From Ancylobacter defluvii (GTDB lineage: Bacteria > Pseudomonadota > Alphaproteobacteria > Rhizobiales > Xanthobacteraceae): DNA of 64,000 bases. The stretch's first letter is position 1, and every line of letters starts with the position of its first letter. Shown piece by piece: positions 17,121-28,349 of this stretch. The DNA lies in the NCBI RefSeq assembly GCF_018390605.1, contig NZ_JAHBGD010000012.1:321696-385695 (forward strand), given 5' to 3'. The translations under genes were made by a program, and so were the position numbers. The notes beneath the pieces are model-generated. The model saw nothing but the letters and a program-made list of their open reading frames with translations, searched no databases and had not been told where the DNA came from.

Positions 17121-20100
17121 CTAGGGCGCCAGCGGCGGCTGCATGATCGGGTTGAGCAGCGCATCCGGCGGAATGTCGATCGGCGCCGAGAGCGGCGGCG
17201 CCGGGGAGCCGGGCTCCATCTGGAAGGGCGGCGGCGACGCCGGTGCGGCAGGCGCCTCGCGCCGCGGCACGTCGCGCTGGGGTACTTCGCGCTGCGGGAC
17301 TTCGCGCTGCGGGACTTCGCGTTGAACCTGCCGCAGCGGCGGCGCCTGCGGCACCAGCCGGGGCGCCGGCACCGGGCTGGATTGCGGCACCAGTGTCGGG
17401 GGAAGCACGATCGGCGGCGGCAGCGGCGGGGCCGGCTGCAGCGGCGTGTCGGTGGCATGCCCCGCATTGGTCAGCGGCGTGCGGCCATATTCCGCCTCCA
17501 GCCGCTTGGTCTCGCGCTCCAGCGCCCGCATATTGATGGCGGCGACCAGGGCGGTGACGTCGGTGCGCCGTACCGGCGCCGCCAGCGGCCCGCTCCAGCG
17601 TATCGCGGCGGCCGGCATCGCCGCCGTACCCGCAGCACCGCCGGTCTTGCCGACATCCTCGATCTCGACGAGCGCCTCGATGCCGAGGCTGGCAAGGTCG
17701 AGGCCGCCGGACAGCGCGAAGCGCTGGTCGCCGATGGCAAGCCGCGCCACCCCGCTGCGCGCCACCCCGCCGACCAGGCTGAGCGTCGTCTCGGCACGGG
17801 GCAGCTTCAGCGGCCCGCGCGCCAGCCCTTCCTCGAACAGTTCGGAAACCCGGCGCGGCTCCGGCGGCAGCCCGCGCTCGGTGGCCAGCATCACATATTG
17901 CAGCGCCGCCGGCGAGGTTCCGGCGATCTCGACGCCATCCAGCGCCAGGCTGCCCTGCCCGGCCAGGCTGGCGGCGAGCGCCCGTGGCGAATTGCCCGCC
18001 CCGGTGAAGTCGAGCGAGAGGTCGGCGACGCCCCGCGCCATCGGCCGCGCCACGCCGCCGGCGGCAAGCAGCGGCGCCGACGGCATCCCCTTGAGCGTCA
18101 GGCTGCCATCCGCCCGCACCGTGGCGCCGTTGCGCGAGAGGTCGAGCCGGCCGGCAAGCGCACCGCCGGCGAGCCCGCCGGCGAATTCCTCCACGATCAC
18201 CCGGCCGCCGCCCAGTCGGGCGCGCAGCTTCGCGCGGTCGAGCGCCAGCCCGCCCGGCAGTTCCAGCCGGCCGATGTCGAGCCGCACCCGCCCCGCCGCC
18301 TTGGCCAGCGGCGCCGGCGCGAAGCCGGTGGCGGGCCAGCGCCCCTCGCCGCTGCTCCGGCCGGCAACCAGCGCCAGCGCGGTGGTCAGCCGCCACTCCG
18401 GCAGCGAAAGATCGGCCTCCACCGGCTCCGGCGTGCCCGGACGGTAAACCAGGCTCCCCGCCAGCGGCGTGCCGGACAGGCTGCCGGTCAGTCCGGCGAG
18501 GCGATAGCCGTCGCCCTCGCGGGTCAGTCGCGCGGCGAGCCGGGCCGGCAGCGTCTGCACGCCCCCCACGGCGAGGTCCGGCAGCAGCCGCGCGAGGTCG
18601 GCATCATCGAGCGTCACCGCCAGATCCGGCGTCAGAGCTCCATCCTCCGCCTGCGCCACCGTGCCCTCGGCGGCGAGCCGGGCGCCGGCAAGTGCAAAGG
18701 TGGCGGCGATGCCGGGCTCGGCCGTCAGGTCCAGCCGCGCCGGCCCGAGCTTCGGCCGCAGCCCCGGCACCCCGAGCCGGGCCAGGAAGGCGCTGCCATC
18801 GGCGATGTCGAGGGCGAGCGAGCCGGTCGCCGCCCGCGCGCCGCCAATGCCGAGCGCGCCCTTGCCGGAATAGGCGCCGAGCCGCCCGGTGACGGTGAGG
18901 TCCATGCGCCCGCCGGCCGAGGCGAGCGTGACCTCGGCATTCACCGGCGCCAGATCAGAACCGAGCTTCGCCAGCACGTCGCGCGCCGGCTCGAAGCCGG
19001 CAAGCCGCGCCAGCGCCATCAGCCCGTCCGCCCGCGCCCCGCTCACCGTGGCGCGCAGCCCGCCATCCGGGTCGCCGGCCGCCGCCACCCGTCCGGCGCC
19101 TCTCAGGTCGATGCCGCCGAAATTGCCGAGCGCCAGCCGCTCGACGTCGATGCCCTGCGTCCCGGCGGTGAGCGCGAGGTCGATGCCGGCGGCATCCACC
19201 CCGGCGAGCCGCACCGCCCGGCCGGAGAAGGTGAGGCCGATATCGAGCGCCTCGCCGCCCGCCGCCATCAGCCGCCGCGCCGGCCCGATCAGCGGGTCGA
19301 GATCGACGCCGCGCCCGGCGAGCGCCGCATCGATCCGGCCGCGCCGGTCGCCATCGGCGAAGGCATAGGAACCCGAGCCGGTGAGCGCCAGCCCGCCGGC
19401 GGCCAGCGTCATCGCCGAAAGCTCGACCTTGTCGGCGCCGAGCGCGATGCCGGCGTCGAGCCTGGCGGCGCCGGCGGGAAGCCCGGCGGCAAAGCCGCCC
19501 GCCTGCGGCATTGCCCAGGCGAGGAAGGCCGGCAGGTCCTCGGCGCTCGCCGCCACCGTGCCGGCGAACAGCGCCGCATCGCCCAACGCATTCGCCACCG
19601 GCGCGGCGCCGGCCGCGGGATTTGCCACCTTGCCGGCCAGTTGTGCCCGCGCGCCGCCGGGCAGCCGCGCCTCCAGCGTGCGCACCGCCCAGCTGCCGCC
19701 CGACCAGTCGAGCCCGGCCTTGACCTCGCGCATCGCCGCCCCGGCGATCAGCACCGTGTCGGCGGCAAGGTCCAGCGTGCCGGCGCCGGTCACTCCGGCG
19801 AGCGGGGCGACCGCGCGAGCCACTTCGTTCAGCGCCGCCAGCGGCGGCGCCCCGCCGGTGGCGGCGTTGAGGTCGATCTGCCGCGCCGCGAGGTTCAGTT
19901 CCAGCCGCGAGGTGCCGGGGCTGCCCTGGCTGGCCGGGGTGGTCGACAACCGGCCGCTGCCGGCGAGTTCCACCGGCCGTTCGGCCGAGCCGAGCGCCAG
20001 CGTCAGATCCTTCGCCTCCAGCGTCGCCGGCGTGGCGTTCACCGTGCCGCTGAGGCTCCAGCCGGCCGGCGCCGCAGTGCCGTTCGGGGTCGCGGAACCA

Positions 20101-20852
20101 TTAGCCCCCGCACTCCCCGGGCGCGCCGCCGGCGCGGTGGAGAGGCTGGCCTTGCCGGCGAAGACCGGCCGGCCACCGGCGAGGCTGAGGGTGCCGTCGG
20201 CATCGATGAGAAACGGCGAATCGATCTGCTGCAATGACAGCCGCAGCCGGGAGGTGCCGTCCGGCGCGACGCCGGCGAGCCCGAGCTTCAGCTTCCGCCG
20301 CGCGCCGGCCGCCGTCACCTCGCCGTCGAGCCGCAGCGGCCCGGCCAGGCTGGTGAGCGCTCCGGTGGCGGCGATGTCGTCGAGGCGCAGCATGCGCCCG
20401 CTGGCGCGGTCGATCAGTTCCAGCCGGCCCTGGCGGATGGTGAAGGCGGCGATGCCGAGATCGGCCGGGGTCCCGGCGCCGGTCGGCTTCGCCACCCGGC
20501 CGGTGGCGTCCAGCACCAGCCGCCCGCTCGGCTCGTCGAGGGTGAGGTGCTGCACCGCGATCCGCCCGCGCATCAGCTCGCCCAGCGTCAGGCTGGCGGA
20601 GAGCTCGCGCACCGACATGCCGGTGCCGCCGGCATCGACGCCGATCGACACGTCGCGCAGCACCACGGAAGGGGTCGGCAGCAGCCGGGCATCGATCGGG
20701 CCGCGGATCACCACCGGCGCGCCGATCACTCGCGCCGCCTGCGTCTCGAAGCTCGCCCGCCACGGCGTCCAGTCGATCAGATAGGGGGCAGCAAAGGCGG
20801 CGGCGATCGCCAGGATCACGGCCCCCGCCAGCGTGAGCAGGAAATTCTGCAC
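17121..20852 (-). CDS. AsmA-family envelope protein
   Basis: A 1243-residue protein of the AsmA/YhdP-like family, inner-membrane-anchored proteins with a long periplasmic beta-groove thought to move phospholipids to the outer membrane. An N-terminal membrane segment (about 4-24, LLTLAGAVILAIAAAFAA) leads into the AsmA N-terminal motif (APYLIDWTPWRASFE, RLLPTPSVVLRDV). Most of the rest is beta-rich repeats, with an AsmA C-terminal domain around 800-1050. The last 150 residues are Pro/Arg-rich and contain a pentapeptide tandem repeat. I chose the GTG start at 20852 because GGAGGA stands six bases upstream; the more upstream GTG at 20888 has no such site. Confidence 0.85.
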   Translation of the reverse strand: MQNFLLTLAGAVILAIAAAFAAPYLIDWTPWRASFETQAARVIGAPVVIRGPIDARLLPTPSVVLRDVSIGVDAGGTGMSVRELSASLTLGELMRGRIAVQHLTLDEPSGRLVLDATGRVAKPTGAGTPADLGIAAFTIRQGRLELIDRASGRMLRLDDIAATGALTSLAGPLRLDGEVTAAGARRKLKLGLAGVAPDGTSRLRLSLQQIDSPFLIDADGTLSLAGGRPVFAGKASLSTAPAARPGSAGANGSATPNGTAAPAGWSLSGTVNATPATLEAKDLTLALGSAERPVELAGSGRLSTTPASQGSPGTSRLELNLAARQIDLNAATGGAPPLAALNEVARAVAPLAGVTGAGTLDLAADTVLIAGAAMREVKAGLDWSGGSWAVRTLEARLPGGARAQLAGKVANPAAGAAPVANALGDAALFAGTVAASAEDLPAFLAWAMPQAGGFAAGLPAGAARLDAGIALGADKVELSAMTLAAGGLALTGSGSYAFADGDRRGRIDAALAGRGVDLDPLIGPARRLMAAGGEALDIGLTFSGRAVRLAGVDAAGIDLALTAGTQGIDVERLALGNFGGIDLRGAGRVAAAGDPDGGLRATVSGARADGLMALARLAGFEPARDVLAKLGSDLAPVNAEVTLASAGGRMDLTVTGRLGAYSGKGALGIGGARAATGSLALDIADGSAFLARLGVPGLRPKLGPARLDLTAEPGIAATFALAGARLAAEGTVAQAEDGALTPDLAVTLDDADLARLLPDLAVGGVQTLPARLAARLTREGDGYRLAGLTGSLSGTPLAGSLVYRPGTPEPVEADLSLPEWRLTTALALVAGRSSGEGRWPATGFAPAPLAKAAGRVRLDIGRLELPGGLALDRAKLRARLGGGRVIVEEFAGGLAGGALAGRLDLSRNGATVRADGSLTLKGMPSAPLLAAGGVARPMARGVADLSLDFTGAGNSPRALAASLAGQGSLALDGVEIAGTSPAALQYVMLATERGLPPEPRRVSELFEEGLARGPLKLPRAETTLSLVGGVARSGVARLAIGDQRFALSGGLDLASLGIEALVEIEDVGKTGGAAGTAAMPAAAIRWSGPLAAPVRRTDVTALVAAINMRALERETKRLEAEYGRTPLTNAGHATDTPLQPAPPLPPPIVLPPTLVPQSSPVPAPRLVPQAPPLRQVQREVPQREVPQREVPQRDVPRREAPAAPASPPPFQMEPGSPAPPLSAPIDIPPDALLNPIMQPPLAP
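17269..17328 (-). repeat. 15-bp tandem repeat inside the AsmA gene
   Basis: Four adjacent 15-bp units (consensus ACTTCGCGCTGCGGG on the plus strand, last copy degenerate) encode PQREV/PQRDV pentapeptides in the Pro/Arg-rich C terminus. The unit length keeps the frame, so copy number could vary without breaking the gene. Confidence 0.8.
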
Positions 20853-21002
20853 CCGGTTCCTCCGCGATCGGCAACCGGCCCTCGCCACATGCGGGAAGGG
20901 CCGGCCACCGACAGTCTTAGATACTTGACGTTATTTGCATTCTCCACACCGATGCAACAGCATGATGGTGGGGTGCCGGCGGTTCTCCGGCGCCGGATCC
21001 TG

Positions 21003-22418
21003 CTAGGGCAGGATCTTGCCGGGATTCATGATGCCCTGGGGATCCAGCGCTTGCTTGATCGCCCGCATGGCGTCGAGCGTCGCGGTGCCGTGCTCGGCCT
21101 CCATATATTTGCGCTTGCCCTGGCCGACGCCGTGCTCGCCGGTGGCGGTACCGCCCATGGCCAGCGAGCGCTTCACCATGCGCGAGATGAAATCCCTGGC
21201 CTTCGCCACGTCATGCGGGTCGTCCATGTCGACCAGCGTCACGGTGTGGAAATTGCCGTCGCCGACATGGCCGACGATCGGCGCCACCATGCCCATCTCC
21301 TCGATGTCGCGCTTGGTCTCGTCGACGCATTCGGCCAGCCGCGAGATCGGCACGCAGACATCGGTCGCCAGCGCCTTGGCGCCCGGCTTCAGCGGCAGGC
21401 AGGCCCAATAGGCATCGTGCCGTGCCTGCCACAGTTTGGAACGGTCCTCCGGGCGCGTCGCCCAGGCGAAGGCGCCGCCGCCGAAATCGGCGGCGATCTC
21501 GCCGAAGCGCTCGGCCTGCTCGTGCACGCCGGCCTCGGTGCCGTGGAACTCGACGAACAGGGTGGGCTGCTCGGCGAGGTCGAGCTTGGAGTAGGCGTTG
21601 CACGCCTTCACCTGCACTTCGTCGAGCAGTTCGATGCGCGCCACCGGCAGGCCGCTCTGGATGGTGGCGATCACCGCATCGCAGGCCGAGCGAATGGTCG
21701 GGAACGGGCAGACCCCGGCCGAGATCGCCTCCGGCTGGCCGGAGAGCTTCAGCGTCAGCCGGGTGATCACCCCGAGCGTGCCCTCGGCGCCGACCAGCAG
21801 CCTTGTGAGGTCATAGCCGGCCGCCGATTTGCGGGCGCGCCGGGCGGTGGTGATCACCTCGCCATTGGCCAGCACCGCGTTCAGCGCGATGACGTTGTCC
21901 TTCATGGTGCCGTAGCGCACCGCATTGGTGCCGGAGGCGCGGGTGGAGGCCATGCCGCCCAGCGAGGCATCGGCGCCGGGATCGATGGGAAAGAACAGGC
22001 CGACATCGCGCAGATGGTCGTTGAGCTGCTTGCGGGTGACGCCGGGCTCCACCACGCAGTCGAGATCCTCCATGTTCACCGCGAGGATGCGGTTCATCCG
22101 CGACAGGTCGATGGAGATGCCGCCCTTCGGCGCGTTGATCTGGCCTTCCAGCGAGGAGCCGGTGCCGAACGGGATCACCGGCACGCCGTTCGCGGCGCAG
22201 ATGCGCACGATAAGTTGAACGTCTTCCTCGCTCTCGGCGAACACCACAGCGTCGGGTGCTTCGTTGCCGAGCCAGGTAAGCGTGTTGGCGTGCTGCTCGC
22301 GAATGGTCCGGCCGGTGGCGAGGCGGTCGCCGAAGTGCTTCGAAAGGCTGGCTACCGTCGCGGCCACCGCCGTTTCGGCCGCCCGCTCCTGCGTCATACC
22401 GTCCATCAGCTCGGCCAT
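21003..22418 (-). CDS. FAD-linked oxidase, D-lactate dehydrogenase (cytochrome)/GlcD type
   Basis: A 471-residue flavoprotein with an N-terminal FAD-binding type 4 domain (about 40-220: PFGTGSSLEGQ, SRMNRILAVNMEDLDCVVEPG, DPGADASLGGMASTRASGTNAVRYGTM in pieces) and a C-terminal FAD-linked oxidase domain (about 220-470: VGAEGTLGVIT, GHVGDGNFH, GEHGVGQGK, IMNPGKI). It most resembles D-lactate dehydrogenase (cytochrome) and the glycolate oxidase subunit GlcD, which oxidise a 2-hydroxy acid and pass electrons to the respiratory chain. The substrate cannot be told from sequence alone. I start it at 22418, where GAGGAGGCGG stands directly upstream; an in-frame ATG at 22616 would add 66 non-conserved residues. 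Confidence 0.87.
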   Translation of the reverse strand: MAELMDGMTQERAAETAVAATVASLSKHFGDRLATGRTIREQHANTLTWLGNEAPDAVVFAESEEDVQLIVRICAANGVPVIPFGTGSSLEGQINAPKGGISIDLSRMNRILAVNMEDLDCVVEPGVTRKQLNDHLRDVGLFFPIDPGADASLGGMASTRASGTNAVRYGTMKDNVIALNAVLANGEVITTARRARKSAAGYDLTRLLVGAEGTLGVITRLTLKLSGQPEAISAGVCPFPTIRSACDAVIATIQSGLPVARIELLDEVQVKACNAYSKLDLAEQPTLFVEFHGTEAGVHEQAERFGEIAADFGGGAFAWATRPEDRSKLWQARHDAYWACLPLKPGAKALATDVCVPISRLAECVDETKRDIEEMGMVAPIVGHVGDGNFHTVTLVDMDDPHDVAKARDFISRMVKRSLAMGGTATGEHGVGQGKRKYMEAEHGTATLDAMRAIKQALDPQGIMNPGKILP

Positions 22419-22649
22419 CTCCGCCTCCTCTTTCGTCTGCCCTGCGGCGCTGCTGCGCGCGCGAGCCATATACCCTACGCGCGCCGGGGGCGAGGTGTCT
22501 GTAACGGGTGATTCGCCGGCGTGCCGGCAGATTCCCCGGAAACACTCCAATTCCGCCCTTCTAAAGCCATTTCGATAGGTGACGACTGCATGGAAAGTCG
22601 GCACAATGCTTGTCAATAAGGCAGCGCACGGACGTGACGTTCATCAAGA

Positions 22650-23195
22650 ATGTCGGCGCTCGATAAAGTCGGGAATGGTGTCATGCTGGACGGGATCGAT
22701 TTCGAACCCGTATTCTTCGCCCCATTCGTCTCGTCCGTCATGACGGTCGAGCCAGCTTGGGTCGATTACGACGGGCAGCTTAATACCGCATATTACAGCC
22801 TTCTGTTCGATCGCGCGGTCGAGGAGGCGGTGTTTCTGGTCGGGCTCGGGCCGCATCTGATGCAGCCCCGCAGCTCCTCCTTCCTCACCGTGGAATCGCA
22901 TCAGCGCTTCCTGCGCACCTTGCGCGCCGGCCATGAGGTGCGGGTCACCCTGCGCCTCATCAATTACGACGAGAAGCGCATGCACCTGTTCCAGGAGATG
23001 CACCATGCCCGCGAGGGCTGGACGGCGGCGACCTGCGAACTGGTGGCGCAGCATGTGGAAACCGGCAACCGCCGGCCCTCGCCCTTCCCGGACGAGGTGC
23101 TGGAGCGCCTTGCGCTGATGAAGGCGGCGCACGGTGCCCTGCCGCAGCCCGACGGGCTCGGCCGGCCGGTCAACATGCCCATTCGCCTGTCCTGA
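22650..23195 (+). CDS. Thioesterase-family (hotdog fold) protein
   Basis: A 181-residue protein of the 4HBT-like acyl-CoA thioesterase superfamily. The core (about 25-165) contains the family-like VDYDGQLNTAYYSLLFDRAVEE, where the Asp of YDGQLN is the likely active-site position, and a hotdog-type strand pattern (RAGHEVRVTLRLINYDEKRMHLFQEM). Such proteins hydrolyse acyl-CoA or acyl-carrier thioesters; related proteins in carnitine operons act on betainyl- or carnitinyl-type CoA esters, but no such genes are nearby. The start could also be the internal ATG at 22683 (MLDGIDFEPVF). Confidence 0.8.
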   Translation: MSALDKVGNGVMLDGIDFEPVFFAPFVSSVMTVEPAWVDYDGQLNTAYYSLLFDRAVEEAVFLVGLGPHLMQPRSSSFLTVESHQRFLRTLRAGHEVRVTLRLINYDEKRMHLFQEMHHAREGWTAATCELVAQHVETGNRRPSPFPDEVLERLALMKAAHGALPQPDGLGRPVNMPIRLS

Positions 23196-23437
23196 CGCCG
23201 GGTCGGCACAAGCCGGGCCCGGCGAGCAAGGCGGGCTGACGTCGCGTCGAAAGGCGCGGCGACATTGCTTACCTGCAAATCCTTCCCCTGACGGGAACAA
23301 CGTCAGGGCCCCTGCCGCGAGGCCGGAAAGCCCCTTCGCTCGCCCTTTCTCGCCTTGCGGGGGGAAGCAATAGCCCTTCGGGCCTTGCGATAGTTGCAGG
23401 CCAGCCATGAGTTCATGTCGCTTTTTGTGCGGCGCGA

Positions 23438-23465
23438 AAGGTTTATGTTGCACGGCATAAACCTT
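23438..23465. repeat. Perfect inverted repeat upstream of a small gene
   Basis: AAGGTTTATG-N8-CATAAACCTT: 10-bp perfect arms with an 8-base spacer, AT-rich in a GC-rich background, ending 22 bp before the start of a 71-residue gene. It could be a dimeric-regulator operator or a leader hairpin; no T run follows. Confidence 0.7.
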
Positions 23466-23487
23466 AGCTCCCCAATGGAGACAACTC

Positions 23488-23703
23488 ATGGCCGCGTCTT
23501 TTGCCATTGCTGCGATTCACACCGATCCCGCCGCCCGCCAGCCGGCTGCCGACGCCCCGTCGCGCGGCGTGTTCGGCCGCCTGCTCGACCGGCTCATCGA
23601 GGCCCGCACCCAGCAGGCCCGCATCGAGATCGCCCGCCACGCCCACATGGCGAAGTTCGATCCCCGCCACGTCGCCGCGCTGGAATTGTTCGCCCGCGAC
23701 TGA
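23488..23703 (+). CDS. Small hypothetical protein, 71 aa
   Basis: A 71-residue protein I do not recognise. The first 25 residues are Ala/Pro-rich. The rest is an amphipathic, basic helix pair (VFGRLLDRLIEARTQQARIEIARHAHM then HVAALELFARD). There is no signal peptide or membrane segment. A GGAGA ribosome binding site lies eight bases before the ATG, and a strong inverted repeat lies just upstream, which together support it being a real, regulated gene. Small helical proteins of this style are common in Hyphomicrobiales. Confidence 0.65.
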   Translation: MAASFAIAAIHTDPAARQPAADAPSRGVFGRLLDRLIEARTQQARIEIARHAHMAKFDPRHVAALELFARD

Positions 23704-23739
23704 TCGCGCCGGCCAGGTGCGGCTGGTAGGTCCCGGCGC

Positions 23740-24666
23740 CTAGCGCCGCGGCCGGCTGCCATCGGCCGTCAGCTCCAGCGTCGTCCAGCCCTCGATGGTG
23801 CGGCGGCGCTTGAGATAGAGCCCCTGCGCCCGATAGGCCGCCAGCGCCGCATTGGCGTGCGAGGGCAGCAGCCCCGACAGCACCACCGTGCCGCCCTTCG
23901 CCAGCAGCGGCCGCAGCGGCCGGGCGATGCCCTTTAGCGGCGCCAGCAGGATGTTGGCCAGGATCAGGTCATAGGGACCGCCGGCACGGAACTCCCCCGC
24001 GCCGAGCCCCGGCGCGTGCAGGAAGCGGATGAACGGCGCCGCATGGTTGGCGCGGGCATTCTCCCGCGCCGTCGCCACCGCCACCCGGTCGATATCGCTC
24101 GCCAGCACCGGCGTGCGGAACAGCAGCGCCGCGCCCATGCCCAGCACCCCGGTGCCGGTGCCGACATCCAGCGTCCGGCCCGGTCGCCGGCGCTTGCCGG
24201 TGGCGGCGATGGCGGCGAGGCAGCCCTTGGTGGTGCCGTGATGGCCGGTGCCGAAGGCCAGTGCCGCCTCGATCTCGATGCCGATGGTGCTGCCGCCGCC
24301 GATCCGGTCGCGGTCATGCGAGCCGTGCACCACGAAGCGGCCGATCGCCACCGGCGCCAGCCCTTCCAGCGAGGCCGCCACCCAATCCTTCTTGTCGAGC
24401 GTCGAGAACACCGCCGCCGCCGCCGCTTCCGGCGAGATCAGCGCGATCAGCTCGCGCACCCCCTCTTCGTCCGGCGCCTCGGCGAAATAGGCCTCCACCG
24501 CCCAGCCCGAGCCCTCGGCGCGGTCCTCGATCTCGAAGGCCGAGGTCGCCACTTCGGCCGGGTCGAAGCTTTCGCCGAGATATTCGGCGATCACCCGCGC
24601 CTGGTGCTCGGGCACATCGACGCGCATCACATGCGACGCGCCGTTGGGCGGAAGTCCTTCGAGCAT
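23740..24666 (-). CDS. prmA: Ribosomal protein L11 methyltransferase PrmA
   Basis: A 308-residue class I SAM-dependent methyltransferase of the PrmA family, which trimethylates ribosomal protein L11 at several sites. The N-terminal substrate-recognition domain (about 10-110) precedes the catalytic domain, with EAALAFGTGHHGTTKGCL (the PrmA motif before motif I), TLDVGTGTGVLGMG (motif I), ASDIDRVAV and DLILANILLAPL (motif IV, NILL). The ATG at 24666 follows GAGG at six bases; a GTG at 24678 would add four residues. It lies downstream of the helicase gene on the same strand. Confidence 0.94.
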   Translation of the reverse strand: MLEGLPPNGASHVMRVDVPEHQARVIAEYLGESFDPAEVATSAFEIEDRAEGSGWAVEAYFAEAPDEEGVRELIALISPEAAAAAVFSTLDKKDWVAASLEGLAPVAIGRFVVHGSHDRDRIGGGSTIGIEIEAALAFGTGHHGTTKGCLAAIAATGKRRRPGRTLDVGTGTGVLGMGAALLFRTPVLASDIDRVAVATARENARANHAAPFIRFLHAPGLGAGEFRAGGPYDLILANILLAPLKGIARPLRPLLAKGGTVVLSGLLPSHANAALAAYRAQGLYLKRRRTIEGWTTLELTADGSRPRR

Positions 24667-24693
24667 GGCCGGCCTCACGGGGTGGAAAGGAGT

Positions 24694-24734
24694 GGGCGCT
24701 GTTTACGAAAGCCCGGCGGGAAACGCCAGCGCCC
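24694..24734 (-). terminator. Imperfect hairpin between helicase gene and prmA
   Basis: GGGCGCTG (24694-24701) pairs with CAGCGCCC (24727-24734), and inner TTT/AAA bases extend the stem imperfectly. It lies in the 79-bp gap after the helicase gene. The T-rich stretch after it on the minus strand is weak, so termination before prmA is only possible. Confidence 0.3.
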
Positions 24735-24745
24735 CGGCATCGGGC

Positions 24746-27259
<2,514 letters not shown>

Positions 27260-27443
27260 CTGAGCCGCTTCCGGTCGGGCGACATCGCCCGGCCGCCAGT
27301 AAAGCGCGCCCGCCTCAATAAGCCGGCGCCCGCTTCCGCGAAAGTCTTATCGACCTCCACGAAAGCCGCGCCAGCGATTCCTACGAGAACAAAATGGCAT
27401 CGGCATGCCCGTTTGGCGAGGCCGGGCCGGTCCGGACGCGATC

Positions 27444-28265
27444 TCAGGGCCGGGGCAGCACCGTGGTCACCGGCGAATCCGGCGGCGGGCGGGAGCCGAA
27501 CCACTTGCGGTGAATGGCCGCCAGCGTGCCGTTCACCTTGATGGCCGACAGCGCCGCGTCGAGCCGCCCGGTCCATGGCGAGCCCCGCCGCAGCATGATG
27601 CCGTAGCGCTCCTCGGTCGGCAGCCGGGCGATGACGGCGAGGTCGCGGCTCTCCAAAAGGGCATAGAGCAGCGCTGGCTCGTCGCCGAAATAGGCCGCGA
27701 CCTGGCCGCGGCGCAGCAGGGCCAGCGCCTCGTCCATGCTGTCGACATAGCGGATGGAGCGGATCGCGTAGCGGTCCCGGCTCGCCTCCAGCCATTGCGC
27801 ATTGGTCGAGCTCGGCGTCGTCGCCACCGTCTTGCCGGCCAGGCCCGCGAGGTCGCGGACGCCAGCGGTCTTCAGCACCGCCACCGCCTGCGAGGTGCGG
27901 TAATAGGGCTGGGTGAAGTCGAAGCGGGCCAGCCGCGCCGGCGTGATGGTGAGGCTGCTCGCCACCGCGTCGACCTGGCCGGCATCGAGCGCCTCGAACA
28001 GCTCGGCGAAGCCCAGCGGCCGCGTCGTCACCTCGACCCCGAGCTCGGTGCCGAGCGCCCGCGCCATGTCGATATCGAAGCCGGCATAGGCGCCGGACGG
28101 CTCCCTGAACTCCCACGGCCGGTTGTCGTGATGCACGCCGACATTCAACTGGGCAGAGACCGGCGCGGAGGCCGCCAGCAACGCCGGCAGCACGCCCAGT
28201 ACGGCGCCGAGGGCGATCAGCGCCAGCCGGCGACGGGCCGTCCGGATCATTGGGGGAAGCTCCAT
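27444..28265 (-). CDS. Periplasmic amino-acid-type ABC substrate-binding protein (orphan)
   Basis: A 273-residue family 3 (SBP_bac_3) solute-binding protein with a signal peptide (about 10-38, ending VSA-Q). The bilobed domain runs from about 40 to 262, with the family motif GAYAGFDIDMARALG and the conserved FTQPYYRTSQAVAV. Such proteins bind polar amino acids and deliver them to an ABC importer, or act as sensors. No permease or ATPase gene is adjacent, so partner and ligand are unknown. The start may be the second Met (MIRTARRR). It is divergent from the LysE-family gene. Confidence 0.87.
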   Translation of the reverse strand: MELPPMIRTARRRLALIALGAVLGVLPALLAASAPVSAQLNVGVHHDNRPWEFREPSGAYAGFDIDMARALGTELGVEVTTRPLGFAELFEALDAGQVDAVASSLTITPARLARFDFTQPYYRTSQAVAVLKTAGVRDLAGLAGKTVATTPSSTNAQWLEASRDRYAIRSIRYVDSMDEALALLRRGQVAAYFGDEPALLYALLESRDLAVIARLPTEERYGIMLRRGSPWTGRLDAALSAIKVNGTLAAIHRKWFGSRPPPDSPVTTVLPRP

Positions 28266-28349
28266 TTGCCGGGCGGTCAGATTGACGTACCAAGGGATCG
28301 GGCCGATGCTGGCGCAATCTTCCCCCTTCGTCCAGCCGGTTCCCCGAAC

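Noticed and set aside
16902..20237. A 1111-codon open frame on the plus strand opposite the AsmA-family gene
   Set aside because: Its composition is Arg/His/Gly/Gln-rich with no motif, as expected for the antisense of a GC-rich gene. The minus-strand frame has an AsmA N terminus, membrane segment and ribosome binding site.
27260..27443. Possible small gene or RNA between the helicase and binding-protein genes
   Set aside because: No frame with a ribosome binding site and no stable structure beyond short GC palindromes was visible.
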